Shown: in pieces, positions 24,046-32,646 of the stretch
Layout: each line of letters opens with the position of its first letter
How positions within the stretch are numbered: position 1 is the stretch's first letter
Assembly (NCBI GenBank): GCA_003165275.1
Contig: PLSW01000206.1
Span: 4,868-47,201, forward strand
Reading direction: 5' to 3'
Length of the DNA: 42,334 nucleotides
From: Caulobacteraceae bacterium
Lineage (GTDB): Bacteria > Pseudomonadota > Alphaproteobacteria > Caulobacterales > Caulobacteraceae
Notes under the pieces: model-generated
Seen by the model: the letters and a program-made list of their open reading frames with translations, nothing else
Databases searched by the model: none
What the model was told of the DNA's origin: nothing
Program-made: the position numbers and the translations under genes

Positions 24046-25776
24046 ATGATCTTGTACGATTGGCTTGAAATCGCGGGCGCCATCGTCCTGTCCGTGCTGC
24101 TGGCCTGGCCCCTGGGGATTCACATCGGCAAGGTCTGGAGCGGGGAGCCCACCGGTCTGGAGCCGGTGCTCGGGGGCGTCGAGCGGCTGGTCTTCAGGCT
24201 CGCCGGGGTCGATCCCGCCCGCGGCCAGACCTGGTCCGCCTACGCCCTGTCGCTTCTCGCCTTCAGCGCCGCGGGTTTCGGCCTCCTCTACGCGATCTTG
24301 AGGCTGCAGGCGCTGATGCCGTTCAATCCGCAAGGCGCGGGCGCCCTCTCCCCGGACCTGGCCTTCAACATGGCCATGGGGTTCGTGACCAATGCCGATG
24401 GGGAGCCCTTCCGTGGCGACGCCGTCGTCAGTCTTTTCGCCCGTATGGCCGGCTTCACCACGCAGAATTTCGCCGCCGCGGCCACCACCATGTCCATCGC
24501 CGCGGCCCTCAGCCGCGCCTTCGCCTCGAGGGGTGGCCAGAGTCTGGGCAACTTCTGGTCGGATCTGATTCGCAACGCGCTCTATGTCCTGCTGCCGCTG
24601 GCGATTGTCGTCGCGCTCATCCTTGCGGCCCTCGGCGTCCCGCAGACCGTGTCCGGCGGGGTCGCCGCCCGCCCCATCGAGGGCGGCGTCCAGGCCCTTC
24701 TCGTCGGCCCGGTCGCCAGTCAGGAAGCCATCAAGCAGTTGGCGACGAGCGGCGGCGGGTATTTCGGCGCCAATTCGGCCCATCCGTTTGAAAATCCAAA
24801 CGCCGTCAGCAACCTGATCGAAATGATCGCAATGAACACCGTCGGGTTCGCCTGCGGTTTCGCCTTCGGTCGTGTCGTCAGCGCGCGATCGGACGCACGC
24901 TCCTTGGTGGTCGTCATGGCCCTCATGCTCGTGGCGACAACGGGTGGCCTCTATCTGGCCGAACGCCAGCCGACGCCGGCCCTCACCGCCGCCGGCCTTC
25001 CATCCGCGCTGAACATGGAGGGCAAGGAGGTCCGATTCGGAATCGCCGGCAGCGCCGGCTTCGTGGCGATGTCCACCGGTTCGACTACCGGCGCGACCAA
25101 CGCCGCGCTGGAAAGTCTCAGCCCGTCGGGCGGCGGACTGGTCCTCTTCGTCGTGCTGATGGGCCAGACCCTGCCGGGCGGCGCCGGCTCCGGCCTCTAT
25201 GGATTGCTGATGATGGCGATCCTCGCGGTGCTGGTGGCCGGCCTTTTAGTGGGCCGCACGCCGGAATACCTGGGCAAGCGCATCGGCGCGCGGGAAATCA
25301 AACTGGTGATGCTGGCGTCGCTGGCGCTACCAGCCACAACCCTGGGATTGGCGGCGATCAGCGCCACCGCGCCCATGGCCCTGGCGACCCTGTCGACGGG
25401 CGGGCCGCATGGCCTGACCGAACTGCTCTACGCCTGCGCCTCCGCCGCTGCGAACAACGGCTCTTCGTTCGCCGGCATCAGAGGCGACACGCCCTACTGG
25501 AACCTCGCCCTCGGCATCGCCATGGCCCTGGGCCGGTTTGGCGTGGCCATTCCGGTTCTGGCCCTCGCCGGCAGCATCGCCTCCAAGCCGAAAATGCGCC
25601 CCACCAACGGCACCTTCCCCACGGACGGTTTGCTATTTGTGGGGCTCGTGACCGTCATCGTGCTCATTCTCGCAGGGCTGCAATATTTTCCGGCCCTGGC
25701 CCTCGGCCCGGTGAACGAACAGTTTGAGATGATGCGTCTGCTCAAGGGGCAGGCGTCCTCGCCCGTCCGGCCCTAG
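24046..25776 (+). CDS. kdpA: KdpA-like potassium-channel subunit, without KdpB or KdpC
   Basis: This 576-residue polytopic membrane protein is a full-length KdpA homologue, the SKT-superfamily channel subunit of the KdpFABC K+ pump. Conserved parts include GGGYFGANSAHPFENPNAVSN (second pore loop), GSGLYGLL, GRTPEYLGKRIGAREIK, ANNGSSFAGI (fourth loop) and FPALALGPVNEQ at the end. The first pore loop is altered: the usual FVTNTNWQSYSGE is FVTNADGEPFRGD here, so the selectivity-linked Trp-Gln is lost. The third loop is STTGATNAALES. No kdpB, kdpC or kdpDE lies in the window; a hairpin and a convergent gene follow. It may be a stand-alone cation channel/transporter or a relic whose partners lie elsewhere. 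Confidence 0.85.
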   Translation: MILYDWLEIAGAIVLSVLLAWPLGIHIGKVWSGEPTGLEPVLGGVERLVFRLAGVDPARGQTWSAYALSLLAFSAAGFGLLYAILRLQALMPFNPQGAGALSPDLAFNMAMGFVTNADGEPFRGDAVVSLFARMAGFTTQNFAAAATTMSIAAALSRAFASRGGQSLGNFWSDLIRNALYVLLPLAIVVALILAALGVPQTVSGGVAARPIEGGVQALLVGPVASQEAIKQLATSGGGYFGANSAHPFENPNAVSNLIEMIAMNTVGFACGFAFGRVVSARSDARSLVVVMALMLVATTGGLYLAERQPTPALTAAGLPSALNMEGKEVRFGIAGSAGFVAMSTGSTTGATNAALESLSPSGGGLVLFVVLMGQTLPGGAGSGLYGLLMMAILAVLVAGLLVGRTPEYLGKRIGAREIKLVMLASLALPATTLGLAAISATAPMALATLSTGGPHGLTELLYACASAAANNGSSFAGIRGDTPYWNLALGIAMALGRFGVAIPVLALAGSIASKPKMRPTNGTFPTDGLLFVGLVTVIVLILAGLQYFPALALGPVNEQFEMMRLLKGQASSPVRP

Positions 25777-25827
25777 GTCAATCGGCCACCCCACCCGCGG
25801 CGCGACGGCTTCCCGCTGCTGCCGAAA

Positions 25828-25870
25828 GCCGCGGCGCCGTGACAGGCTTCCGCCGTCACGGCGCCGCGGC
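25828..25870. terminator. Perfect 16-bp hairpin between convergent genes
   Basis: gccgcggcgccgtgac (25828-25843) and gtcacggcgccgcggc (25855-25870) are exact reverse complements with an 11-base loop. The hairpin lies between the converging kdpA gene and the small exported-protein gene. There is no T-run, so it is a structural candidate for a bidirectional terminator. Confidence 0.55.
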
Positions 25871-25920
25871 CAGGCCGGCGCCCGGGGGATGCGCCGGCCT
25901 TCAGCGACAGGCCGCCCGAC

Positions 25921-26250
25921 CTATTTCAGGTCCTGGCAGCTTTCCGACGGCCGCAGCTTGACCTTGATGGGATGGGTGAACGCGACATGCGGGTTCAGCG
26001 TCGGCGGCACCACCCGGTAGGCCACCCGCGTGCGGTCGTCGCAGGCGATCCAGACGCCGACGGGATGAAACGCCACCGGCGCGGCGGCCGGCGGAGTCGC
26101 CGCGGCACCCTGGTCGCCAGCGTCCATCGAAAGCGGGTGGGCGGCGCAGGCCGTCGACAACGAGACCAAGGTTAGGCCCAACACCGAGGCAGCCGAAAGC
26201 TTGCAGATGGCGTAACCATTCAGCGATTTTAGTTGGGACATCAGGCGCAT
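25921..26250 (-). CDS. Small exported protein of unknown function
   Basis: The best start is ATG at 26250 (MRLMSQLKSLNGYAICKLSA), because GAGGAAAAT stands directly upstream; the track start at 26289 has no ribosome site. The 109 residues begin with a signal peptide (KLSAASVLGLTLVSLSTACAAHP). The STAC before the mature part is a poor lipobox, so cleavage by signal peptidase I after ACA is also possible. The mature domain of about 70 residues contains two cysteines (WIACDDRTR, ESCQDLK) that could form a disulphide. No family recognised. It stands alone between hairpins. Confidence 0.6.
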   Translation of the reverse strand: MRLMSQLKSLNGYAICKLSAASVLGLTLVSLSTACAAHPLSMDAGDQGAAATPPAAAPVAFHPVGVWIACDDRTRVAYRVVPPTLNPHVAFTHPIKVKLRPSESCQDLK

Positions 26251-26395
26251 ATTTTCCTCGACAAAATAATGCGAAAGCTTCGGCTCCATTTCACAGGCGT
26301 CTGCGCTGATCGACCCGCGTCATGGTGAAGACCATTCCGCAGCGATGTCGCCGCCGCTGTGCAATTTACGGCCGATAACGTCGCGATGACTTACC

Positions 26396-26420
26396 AATAC
26401 AATCTATCATCATTTGTATT
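26396..26420. promoter_or_regulatory. Inverted repeat aatacaa-N11-ttgtatt
   Basis: aatacaa (26396-26402) and ttgtatt (26414-26420) are perfect reverse complements. They sit in an unusually AT-rich patch of the region between the small exported-protein gene and the efflux operon, about 150 bases upstream of the former. It is a candidate operator or promoter element. The rest of 26251-26628 shows no gene. Confidence 0.35.
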
Positions 26421-26562
26421 TGTGTCACCCAAAATGCGCCGATTCCACCCGTATTGGGGCGAATGCGCATATTTTGTCCAGGGTGTATTTCGCCTGAAAG
26501 GCGGCCAAGCCAGGTCGCAATCGCCCTAGGTCAGCCGACCTTAAGACCCACCTCGCCGCCAA

Positions 26563-26591
26563 CCCCTCTTCCTCAGGGCGAGGAAGAGGGG
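26563..26591 (-). terminator. 12-bp hairpin after the efflux operon
   Basis: cccctcttcctc (26563-26574) and gaggaagagggg (26580-26591) pair perfectly around a five-base loop. It lies 38 bases beyond the stop of the outer-membrane efflux gene on the minus strand. A T-run is lacking. Confidence 0.5.
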
Positions 26592-26628
26592 GCCGTGGAG
26601 GTTAATCTCTAAGGCTATTGGGATTCAG

Positions 26629-28092
26629 TCAGTGGCGGTTCCACCAACCGCCGCCAAGCGCCTGGAACAGCGCCGTGGCGTCGGCGAATCGGGAAGCGGC
26701 GGCCTGCACCCGCGCCACACGGGCCGAAGCGCTGGCCTGTTCGGCCAACCGGACGGTCACGCCGGTCACCTGGCCGAGCTCGAGCTGCCGCCTGGCGATG
26801 GTGAGGCTTTCATCCGTCCGGATCTGCGCCGTCGTCGCGGCGTCGAGGCCGCGCGCATCGGCCTGCAGCGCCTGCAGCGTGTCCGCCACATTCTGAAACG
26901 CGGCGAGAACCGTGCTGCGGTACTGGGCCCCGGCCTGGTCGAAAGCGGCGACCGCGGCGCGCTGTCGATGCAGCAGGGCGCCCCCTTCGAAGATCGGCTG
27001 GCTGACCCCGGCGGCGAGGCCCCAGAACCTGTTGCCGGCGTTGAACAGGTCGGCGAACCGGGTCGCGGCGCCGCCGGCGTTGGCGGAAAGGGTCAGACTG
27101 GGGAGGCGGTTGGCGACGGCCACGCCGATCAGGGCGCTGGCGGCGTGGAGGTTGGCCTCGGCCGCGCGGATATCGGGGCGCTGGTTGACGAGGTCGGAGG
27201 GCAGGCTGAGCGGCAGCGAATCCGGCAGCGCCAGGGTCGCGAGATCGACCCGCTCCGCCGGCGCGTCGCTGGGAAAACGCCCGGTCAGGTCGGCGATCAG
27301 GTCGCGCTGCAGGGCCAACTGCTTTTCAAGCGGCGGCAGGGTCTGCTCGGCCTGGGCGACCAGAGCCTCCTGCGCGACCACGTCGGCCCGCGCCACCTGG
27401 CCGAGTTCGAACTGTCGGCGGATGATGGCCAGCACCTGGCGGTCCGAGCCGATGATCGCCTGCGTCGCCTCGACCTGGTCGCGCAGCGACGCCTCCTGAA
27501 TGGCTGCGGCGACGACATTGGTGGTCAGGGTGAGGTAGGCGGCCTCGGTCTCGTAGCGCTGCTGTTCGGCCTGCGCCTTCACGCTCTCCGTCTGCCGCCG
27601 AATTCCGCCGAAGACATCGAGGGTGTAGCCGATATTGAGCTGGGCGGTGTGCAGGGTGAAGAGGTTGACGCTCGAGGTCAGCGGGGGCGCCGGCGTCGCC
27701 GAGGCCTGCTCGCGGGTGACGTTGTAGGACGCGTCGACCGTGGGCAGCAGCGCGCCGCGCTGGGCGAGATAGGTCTCCTGCGCCGCCCGCAGCGCCGCCC
27801 GAGCCGCCTGCAGATCAGGATTGGCCTTGAGAGCCTGCGCGACCAGGGCGTTAAGCGCCGGCGACTTGAACAGGGTCCACCATTCGGCGCTGACCTGGGC
27901 GCCGACGCGCACGTCGTCCAGAGCCGCCTCTCCGGCGGACGGCGGCAGATAGCCGCTGACCGCGGGCGCGGCGGGGCGGTGGAAATCCGGTCCCACGGCA
28001 CAGCCCGCCGTCAGGGCGACCAGGGCCGCGCCGGCGAGGCCCTTCAGCGCGCGGGAGGGGCCGATTTTCGGATCGAGCGTCGGTTTTGACAT
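26629..28092 (-). CDS. RND efflux outer-membrane lipoprotein (NodT/OprM type, TolC fold)
   Basis: This 487-residue protein has a lipoprotein signal with lipobox LTAGC near residue 31 (AGAALVALTAGCAVGPDFHRPA) and the VGPDFxRP opening shared by NodT/OprM proteins. Two internally similar TolC halves follow (for example LTTNVVAAAIQEASLRDQVEATQ and QNVADTLQALQADARGLDAA). It forms the outer-membrane exit channel of a tripartite efflux pump. It starts three bases after the stop of the RND pump gene with GGAG upstream, so it is the last gene of the efflux operon. Confidence 0.92.
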   Translation of the reverse strand: MSKPTLDPKIGPSRALKGLAGAALVALTAGCAVGPDFHRPAAPAVSGYLPPSAGEAALDDVRVGAQVSAEWWTLFKSPALNALVAQALKANPDLQAARAALRAAQETYLAQRGALLPTVDASYNVTREQASATPAPPLTSSVNLFTLHTAQLNIGYTLDVFGGIRRQTESVKAQAEQQRYETEAAYLTLTTNVVAAAIQEASLRDQVEATQAIIGSDRQVLAIIRRQFELGQVARADVVAQEALVAQAEQTLPPLEKQLALQRDLIADLTGRFPSDAPAERVDLATLALPDSLPLSLPSDLVNQRPDIRAAEANLHAASALIGVAVANRLPSLTLSANAGGAATRFADLFNAGNRFWGLAAGVSQPIFEGGALLHRQRAAVAAFDQAGAQYRSTVLAAFQNVADTLQALQADARGLDAATTAQIRTDESLTIARRQLELGQVTGVTVRLAEQASASARVARVQAAASRFADATALFQALGGGWWNRH

Positions 28093-28095
28093 GGA

Positions 28096-31000
28096 CTACT
28101 CCGCCGCCCCCGGAAGATGACCGCTGGTCTCCGGCGCCCGCCTGGGCGCCGTGCGCCGGGAGAACATGTCCAGCAACACCGGCAGCACGATCAGGATCAG
28201 CACCGGAGCCAGCAGGATTCCGCCGACCACCACCAGGGCAAGAGGGCGTTGCACCTGGGAGCCGATCCCGGTCGAGACCGCGGCCGGCAGCAGGCCGACG
28301 CAGGCGGCGATGCAGGTGATCATCACCGGTCGCAGCTGGGTCTCGCAGGCCCGCAGGATCGCCGCCGTACGGGCGAGGCCGGCCTGGATGTTCTGGTTGA
28401 AGGACGCCACCACGATGATCCCGTTCATCACCGAGATTCCGAACAGGCCGATGAAGCCGATCACCGCCGAGATGCTGAGCGGCGTGTGGGTCAGGAACAA
28501 GGTCAAGATCCCCCCGATCGCCGCCAGCGGGATGACGCTGATCGCCAGCAGGGTGTCGCTGAGCAGGGAGAAGTTGATGAACAGCAACAGGCCGATGACC
28601 AGCAGGCTGAGCGGGATCATCACCTCCAGCCGCGCCAGGGCGCTCTGCAGCTGGCCCAGTTCGCCGACCCATTCCGTCCGATAGCCGCCGGGAAGCACGA
28701 CCTGGTCGTGCACCTTCTTCTCCGCCTCCAGCACCGCCCCGCCGATGTCGCGCCCGCGCACCGAGAACTTGATCGGAATGTAGCGCTCCTGCTGTTCGCG
28801 ATAGACGAAGGAGGCGCCGGTGGTGAACTTGACGTTGGCGACGTCGCTCAGGGGGATCTGGACGACGCCGGATCCGTTGGGGTTGGGCGCGCCGATGGGC
28901 AGGTTGCGGATTTCCTCCAGGCTTTGCCGGTACTTGGGCGCCAGGCGCACCATGATCGGGAAGTTGCGGTCGCTGCCTGGCTCATAGAGGTTGCCCGCCG
29001 CCTGGCCGCCGATGGCCGCCTGCACGGTGTTGTTGATGTCCCCGGGGGCCAGGCCGTAGCGGGCCGCCTTGGCGCGATCGACGTTGATCTGCACTGTCGG
29101 CTGGCCCAGGGAATTGAACACCGCAAGATCGGTGATCCCAGGCACGGTGCTCATCACCGACCGGATCTTTTCGGCCGTGCTCTGCAGCGTGTTCAAATCA
29201 CCGCCGAAGAGCTTGACCGAGTTCTCGCCCTTCACCCCGGACGCCGCCTCCTCGACGTTGTCCTCGATGTTCTGGGAGAAGTTGAAATCGACACCGACGA
29301 ACTTGTTGGACAGGACCGCGTTCAACTCCTTCGTCAGCTTGGCCTTGTCGACCCCGTGCGGCCAGGTGTCGAACGGCTTCAGCGGCACGAAGAACTCGGC
29401 GTTGAAGAAGCCGGTGGAGTCGGTGCCGTCGTCGGGGCGGCCGTGCTGGGAGATCACCGTCTTGACTTCTGGGTAGCGCATGAGCACCGCGCGGATCTGG
29501 TTGACCGCCGCATCGCTGGCCTCCAGCGACACCGACTGCGGGAAGCTGGCGCGGATCCAGAAATTGCCCTCCTCCAGGTGGGGAAGGAACTCCAGGCCCA
29601 GCTGGCTGGCGGCCAGGACGGTGATGGCGAACATCACGCCGGCGCCGCCCAGGGTCAGCAGCCGGTTGGCCAGGGCGAAGCGCAGCATCGGCCGGTAGAG
29701 CCGGGCGATCACCTTGATCACGGGCGTCTCCTTCTCGCTGACCCGCTCCGGCAACAAAATGGCGCACAGGGCCGGCGAGATGGTGAAGGTGGCCAGGAGG
29801 CCGCCGGCGATGGCGTAGGCGTAGGTCTTGGCCATCGGGCCGAAGATGTGGCCCTCGACGCCGACCAGGGTGAACAGGGGCAGGAAGCTGGCGATGATGA
29901 TCGCCGCGGAGAAGAAGATCGACTTGTTGACCTCCGTCGCCGCCTCGCCGATCACCGCGATTTTCTGCAGGGAGCGGCGATAGGGGTCGGCGACAGGCGG
30001 CCTGCGCGATTGCTCGGCCAGGTGCCTGAAGATGTTTTCGACCATGATGACGGTGGCGTCGACCACAAGGCCGAAGTCGATGGCGCCCACCGATAGCAGG
30101 TTGGCGGATTCCCCCCGCGCCATCATGATCAGCACGGCGAAGAACAGGGCGAAGGGAATGGTGGCGGCGACGATGATGGCGCTGCGCAGGTTGCCCAGGA
30201 ACAGCCACTGGACCACGAAGATCAGCAGCATGCCTTCGACCATGTTGTGCAGCACGGTGTGGGTGGTGACCTCGATCAGGTCGCTACGATCGTAGATCTT
30301 CTCCACATGGACGCCGGGCGGCAACACGCCCGTGGAATTGATCTTCTCGACTTCCGCCTCCACACCCTTGATCGTGGGGGTGCTCTTTTCGCCCCGGTGC
30401 ATCAGCACGATGCCCTCGACGACGTCATCGTCGCGGTCCTGACCGGCGATGCCCAATCGGGGCAGGTTGCCGACCTTCACGTCCGCCACGTCGCCCAACA
30501 GCACCGGGGCTCCGTTTGTCGTGGAAAGCATGGTGCCGCGGATCTGGTCGACGGAGTGGATCAGGCCGACGCCGCGGACGATCGCCGCCTGGGGACCGAA
30601 ATTGACCGTCTGCCCGCCCACATTGAGGTTGCTGTTGCTCAACGCGGTCAGCACCTGCGGCAGGGTCAGGCCGGCCGCGATCAGCTTGTTCTTGTCGATA
30701 TTGACGTCGTAGGTCTTGGTCTTGCCGCCCCAGCCGCTCACGTCGATGACGCCGGGCACCGACTTGAACCGGCGCTGAAGGATCCAGTCCTGCAGGGTCT
30801 TAAGGTCGGTCACCGAATAGCCCGGCGGGCCGACGACGCGGTAGCGGTAGATCTCGCCGATCGGGCTTTCCGGCGAAATCTGCGGCTGGGCGCCGTTGGG
30901 CAGGGGGCTGAGCTGGCTGAGCCGATTGATCACCCGCTGCTCGGCCTCGTCGTGGCTGAAGGCGTAGGTGAACTGGACGTTGACCTCGGACAGGCCGAAC

Positions 31001-31257
31001 AGGGAGATGGTCCGAACGCTGGTCACGTTCGGAATCCCCGCCATCTGCACCTCGATGGGGATGGTGACGTAGCGCTCCATCTCCTCGGCGGACTGGCCGC
31101 TGGATTGGGTGATCACCTGCACCAGCGGCGGCACGGGGTCGGGATAGGCCTCGATGTTGAGGTTCAGAAAGGCGATCACGCCGGCCACGAAGACCGCGAC
31201 CATGAACACCATCATCAGCGCCCGGTGACGCAGGGCGAAGCGGACGAACTGGTTCAT
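28096..31257 (-). CDS. RND inner-membrane pump, CzcA/CusA-like (heavy-metal efflux family)
   Basis: This 1053-residue RND transporter has the usual twelve-helix layout with two large periplasmic loops. The TM4 proton-relay motif is AIDFGLVVDATVIMVEN with D394, D400 and E407, the DFGxxxDxxxxxxE pattern of heavy-metal efflux (HME) pumps such as CzcA; HAE drug pumps have a DD pair instead. The residue after D400 is Ala where CzcA has Gly. The end of TM4 (ENIFRHL) is also HME-like. The cation exported cannot be decided: a methionine-rich CusA-type site is not obvious. It lies between the adaptor (5 bases before) and the exit-channel gene. Confidence 0.9.
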   Translation of the reverse strand: MNQFVRFALRHRALMMVFMVAVFVAGVIAFLNLNIEAYPDPVPPLVQVITQSSGQSAEEMERYVTIPIEVQMAGIPNVTSVRTISLFGLSEVNVQFTYAFSHDEAEQRVINRLSQLSPLPNGAQPQISPESPIGEIYRYRVVGPPGYSVTDLKTLQDWILQRRFKSVPGVIDVSGWGGKTKTYDVNIDKNKLIAAGLTLPQVLTALSNSNLNVGGQTVNFGPQAAIVRGVGLIHSVDQIRGTMLSTTNGAPVLLGDVADVKVGNLPRLGIAGQDRDDDVVEGIVLMHRGEKSTPTIKGVEAEVEKINSTGVLPPGVHVEKIYDRSDLIEVTTHTVLHNMVEGMLLIFVVQWLFLGNLRSAIIVAATIPFALFFAVLIMMARGESANLLSVGAIDFGLVVDATVIMVENIFRHLAEQSRRPPVADPYRRSLQKIAVIGEAATEVNKSIFFSAAIIIASFLPLFTLVGVEGHIFGPMAKTYAYAIAGGLLATFTISPALCAILLPERVSEKETPVIKVIARLYRPMLRFALANRLLTLGGAGVMFAITVLAASQLGLEFLPHLEEGNFWIRASFPQSVSLEASDAAVNQIRAVLMRYPEVKTVISQHGRPDDGTDSTGFFNAEFFVPLKPFDTWPHGVDKAKLTKELNAVLSNKFVGVDFNFSQNIEDNVEEAASGVKGENSVKLFGGDLNTLQSTAEKIRSVMSTVPGITDLAVFNSLGQPTVQINVDRAKAARYGLAPGDINNTVQAAIGGQAAGNLYEPGSDRNFPIMVRLAPKYRQSLEEIRNLPIGAPNPNGSGVVQIPLSDVANVKFTTGASFVYREQQERYIPIKFSVRGRDIGGAVLEAEKKVHDQVVLPGGYRTEWVGELGQLQSALARLEVMIPLSLLVIGLLLFINFSLLSDTLLAISVIPLAAIGGILTLFLTHTPLSISAVIGFIGLFGISVMNGIIVVASFNQNIQAGLARTAAILRACETQLRPVMITCIAACVGLLPAAVSTGIGSQVQRPLALVVVGGILLAPVLILIVLPVLLDMFSRRTAPRRAPETSGHLPGAAE

Positions 31258-31262
31258 GGTCG

Positions 31263-32501
31263 TCAGTCGCCCTGGGACGCGCGGTCGATGAACAGCGACC
31301 CGCTGGTCACCACCCGCTCACCGGGACTGAGGCCAGACAGGACCGCCACCAGGCCGCCTCGCGTCGCGCCGGCCTTGATCTGGCGCAGCTCAAGCCCGCG
31401 GCCGGCGTGGGCGACCCAGACCCGGGCGGTGTCGCCCTCGTAGATCACCGCCTCCTCGGGCACGCCGACCGCGGCGGTCCCGTCGTCGACGACCAGGGTG
31501 AAGCTGGCGAACATCTCCGGCTTCAGAAGACCGCCGGGATTGGGGATGGTCGCGCGAATGCTGACCCTATGGGTCAAGGGATCGACGGTGGGGGAGACAT
31601 AGTCGAGCCGGGCGGTGAACACCCGATCCGGCAGGGCGGTGGCGCGCACCTCGACCGTCTGGCCGACCCGCGCACGGGGCGCGTCCGCCTCGCGAAGGGC
31701 GCCGACCAGCCAGACGGTGGACAGGTCGCTGACCACGAAGGCCGCGGTCTGGCCGCCATTGGTGACGCTACCGACATTCTGGCCGACGCCGACGGCGCGC
31801 TGGGTGACGACGCCGCCGATGGGCGAAGACACGACCGCATTCGCGCCGACCGCTGTCGCGCCGCGCTCCTGGGCCGCGATCTGCCCCTCACCTTCGCCGA
31901 GGATCCGCAAGCGATTGCGCACCGCCTGAAGCGTGGCCCGGGCGGTGGCCAGGTCGGTCTGGCTCTGCTGCCAGTCCTTCAGGGCCGCGCCGCTTGCCTT
32001 GAACAGTTCGTGCTGCCGCGTCTCCGCCGCCTCGGTCAGGCGCACCTGCGCCACGGCGGTGGCCAGGTCGACCTGGGCCTGGGCCACTTCGGAGGCCTGG
32101 ACGGCGAACAGGGGCTGGCCGGCCCGCACCGTATCCCCCGCCTTGGCCAGCACCTGGGTCACGCGACCGGAGAAGGGGGAGAAAACCTGGGTGGTGTGAT
32201 CGTCGTTGCTGGCGATCTTGCCCTCGGTCTCGACCTCGGTGGGAAATCCGAGGCTGGAGGCCGTGGCGAACTTCAAGGTGGCCCACTGATCCGCGGTCGC
32301 CACGAAGGTTCCCGGCGGCGGCGCGGCGGGCGCGGGCGGCGCCTTGGGGGCGAACAGATGGCCGAGGATGGGCAGGCCGACCAACAGGAGAACGGCCGCC
32401 AGGGCGCCGATTCCGAGGATCGCCAGCTGGGTGCGCCGCGGCAGGCCTTTGACCGTGTCGAAGAACACGGGTTCGGCGGCCTCGGGCGGATCTTCACGCA
32501 T
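31263..32501 (-). CDS. RND periplasmic adaptor, CzcB/HlyD type
   Basis: This 412-residue membrane-fusion protein has an N-terminal membrane anchor (LAILGIGALAAVLLLVGLPIL, residues about 26-48), a proline/alanine linker, a beta-barrel/lipoyl part (VFSPFSGRVTQVLAKAGDTVRAGQPLFAV ... VVSSPIGGVVTQRAVGVGQNV) enclosing a helical hairpin, and C-terminal barrel strands (VWVAHAGRGLELRQIKAGATRGG). The family links the RND pump to the outer-membrane channel. No His-rich metal-binding N-terminus is present. It is the first gene of the three-gene pump operon, 145 bases after the porin gene with a hairpin between them. Confidence 0.92.
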   Translation of the reverse strand: MREDPPEAAEPVFFDTVKGLPRRTQLAILGIGALAAVLLLVGLPILGHLFAPKAPPAPAAPPPGTFVATADQWATLKFATASSLGFPTEVETEGKIASNDDHTTQVFSPFSGRVTQVLAKAGDTVRAGQPLFAVQASEVAQAQVDLATAVAQVRLTEAAETRQHELFKASGAALKDWQQSQTDLATARATLQAVRNRLRILGEGEGQIAAQERGATAVGANAVVSSPIGGVVTQRAVGVGQNVGSVTNGGQTAAFVVSDLSTVWLVGALREADAPRARVGQTVEVRATALPDRVFTARLDYVSPTVDPLTHRVSIRATIPNPGGLLKPEMFASFTLVVDDGTAAVGVPEEAVIYEGDTARVWVAHAGRGLELRQIKAGATRGGLVAVLSGLSPGERVVTSGSLFIDRASQGD

Positions 32502-32600
32502 TCAAAAATTCCATCCATAGGGCCGGCCGCTCCCTAGCCCTGGCGCGGTGGGCGCGCAAGGCGAGGCGGACGAGACGACGGCTTAGGCTCACACGAGGTC

Positions 32601-32631
32601 GGCGAGGTCGGGGCGATTCCCCGGCCTCGCC
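32601..32631 (-). terminator. Hairpin between porin and efflux operon
   Basis: ggcgaggtcgggg (32601-32613) and ccccggcctcgcc (32619-32631) pair over 13 bases with a single G-T wobble and a 5-base loop. It lies 16 bases past the porin stop and could end or attenuate transcription into the efflux genes. Confidence 0.5.
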
Positions 32632-32646
32632 GCTCAGTCAGTCAGA

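Noticed and set aside
26396-26420. FNR or Fur box upstream of the small exported-protein gene
   Set aside because: aatacaa-N11-ttgtatt fits neither the TTGAT-N4-ATCAA pattern nor the Fur 19-base consensus; it is kept only as an unassigned inverted repeat.
28117-30096. 659-residue plus-strand ORF
   Set aside because: It is antisense to the RND pump gene, rich in H, R, D and G, with no recognisable domain.
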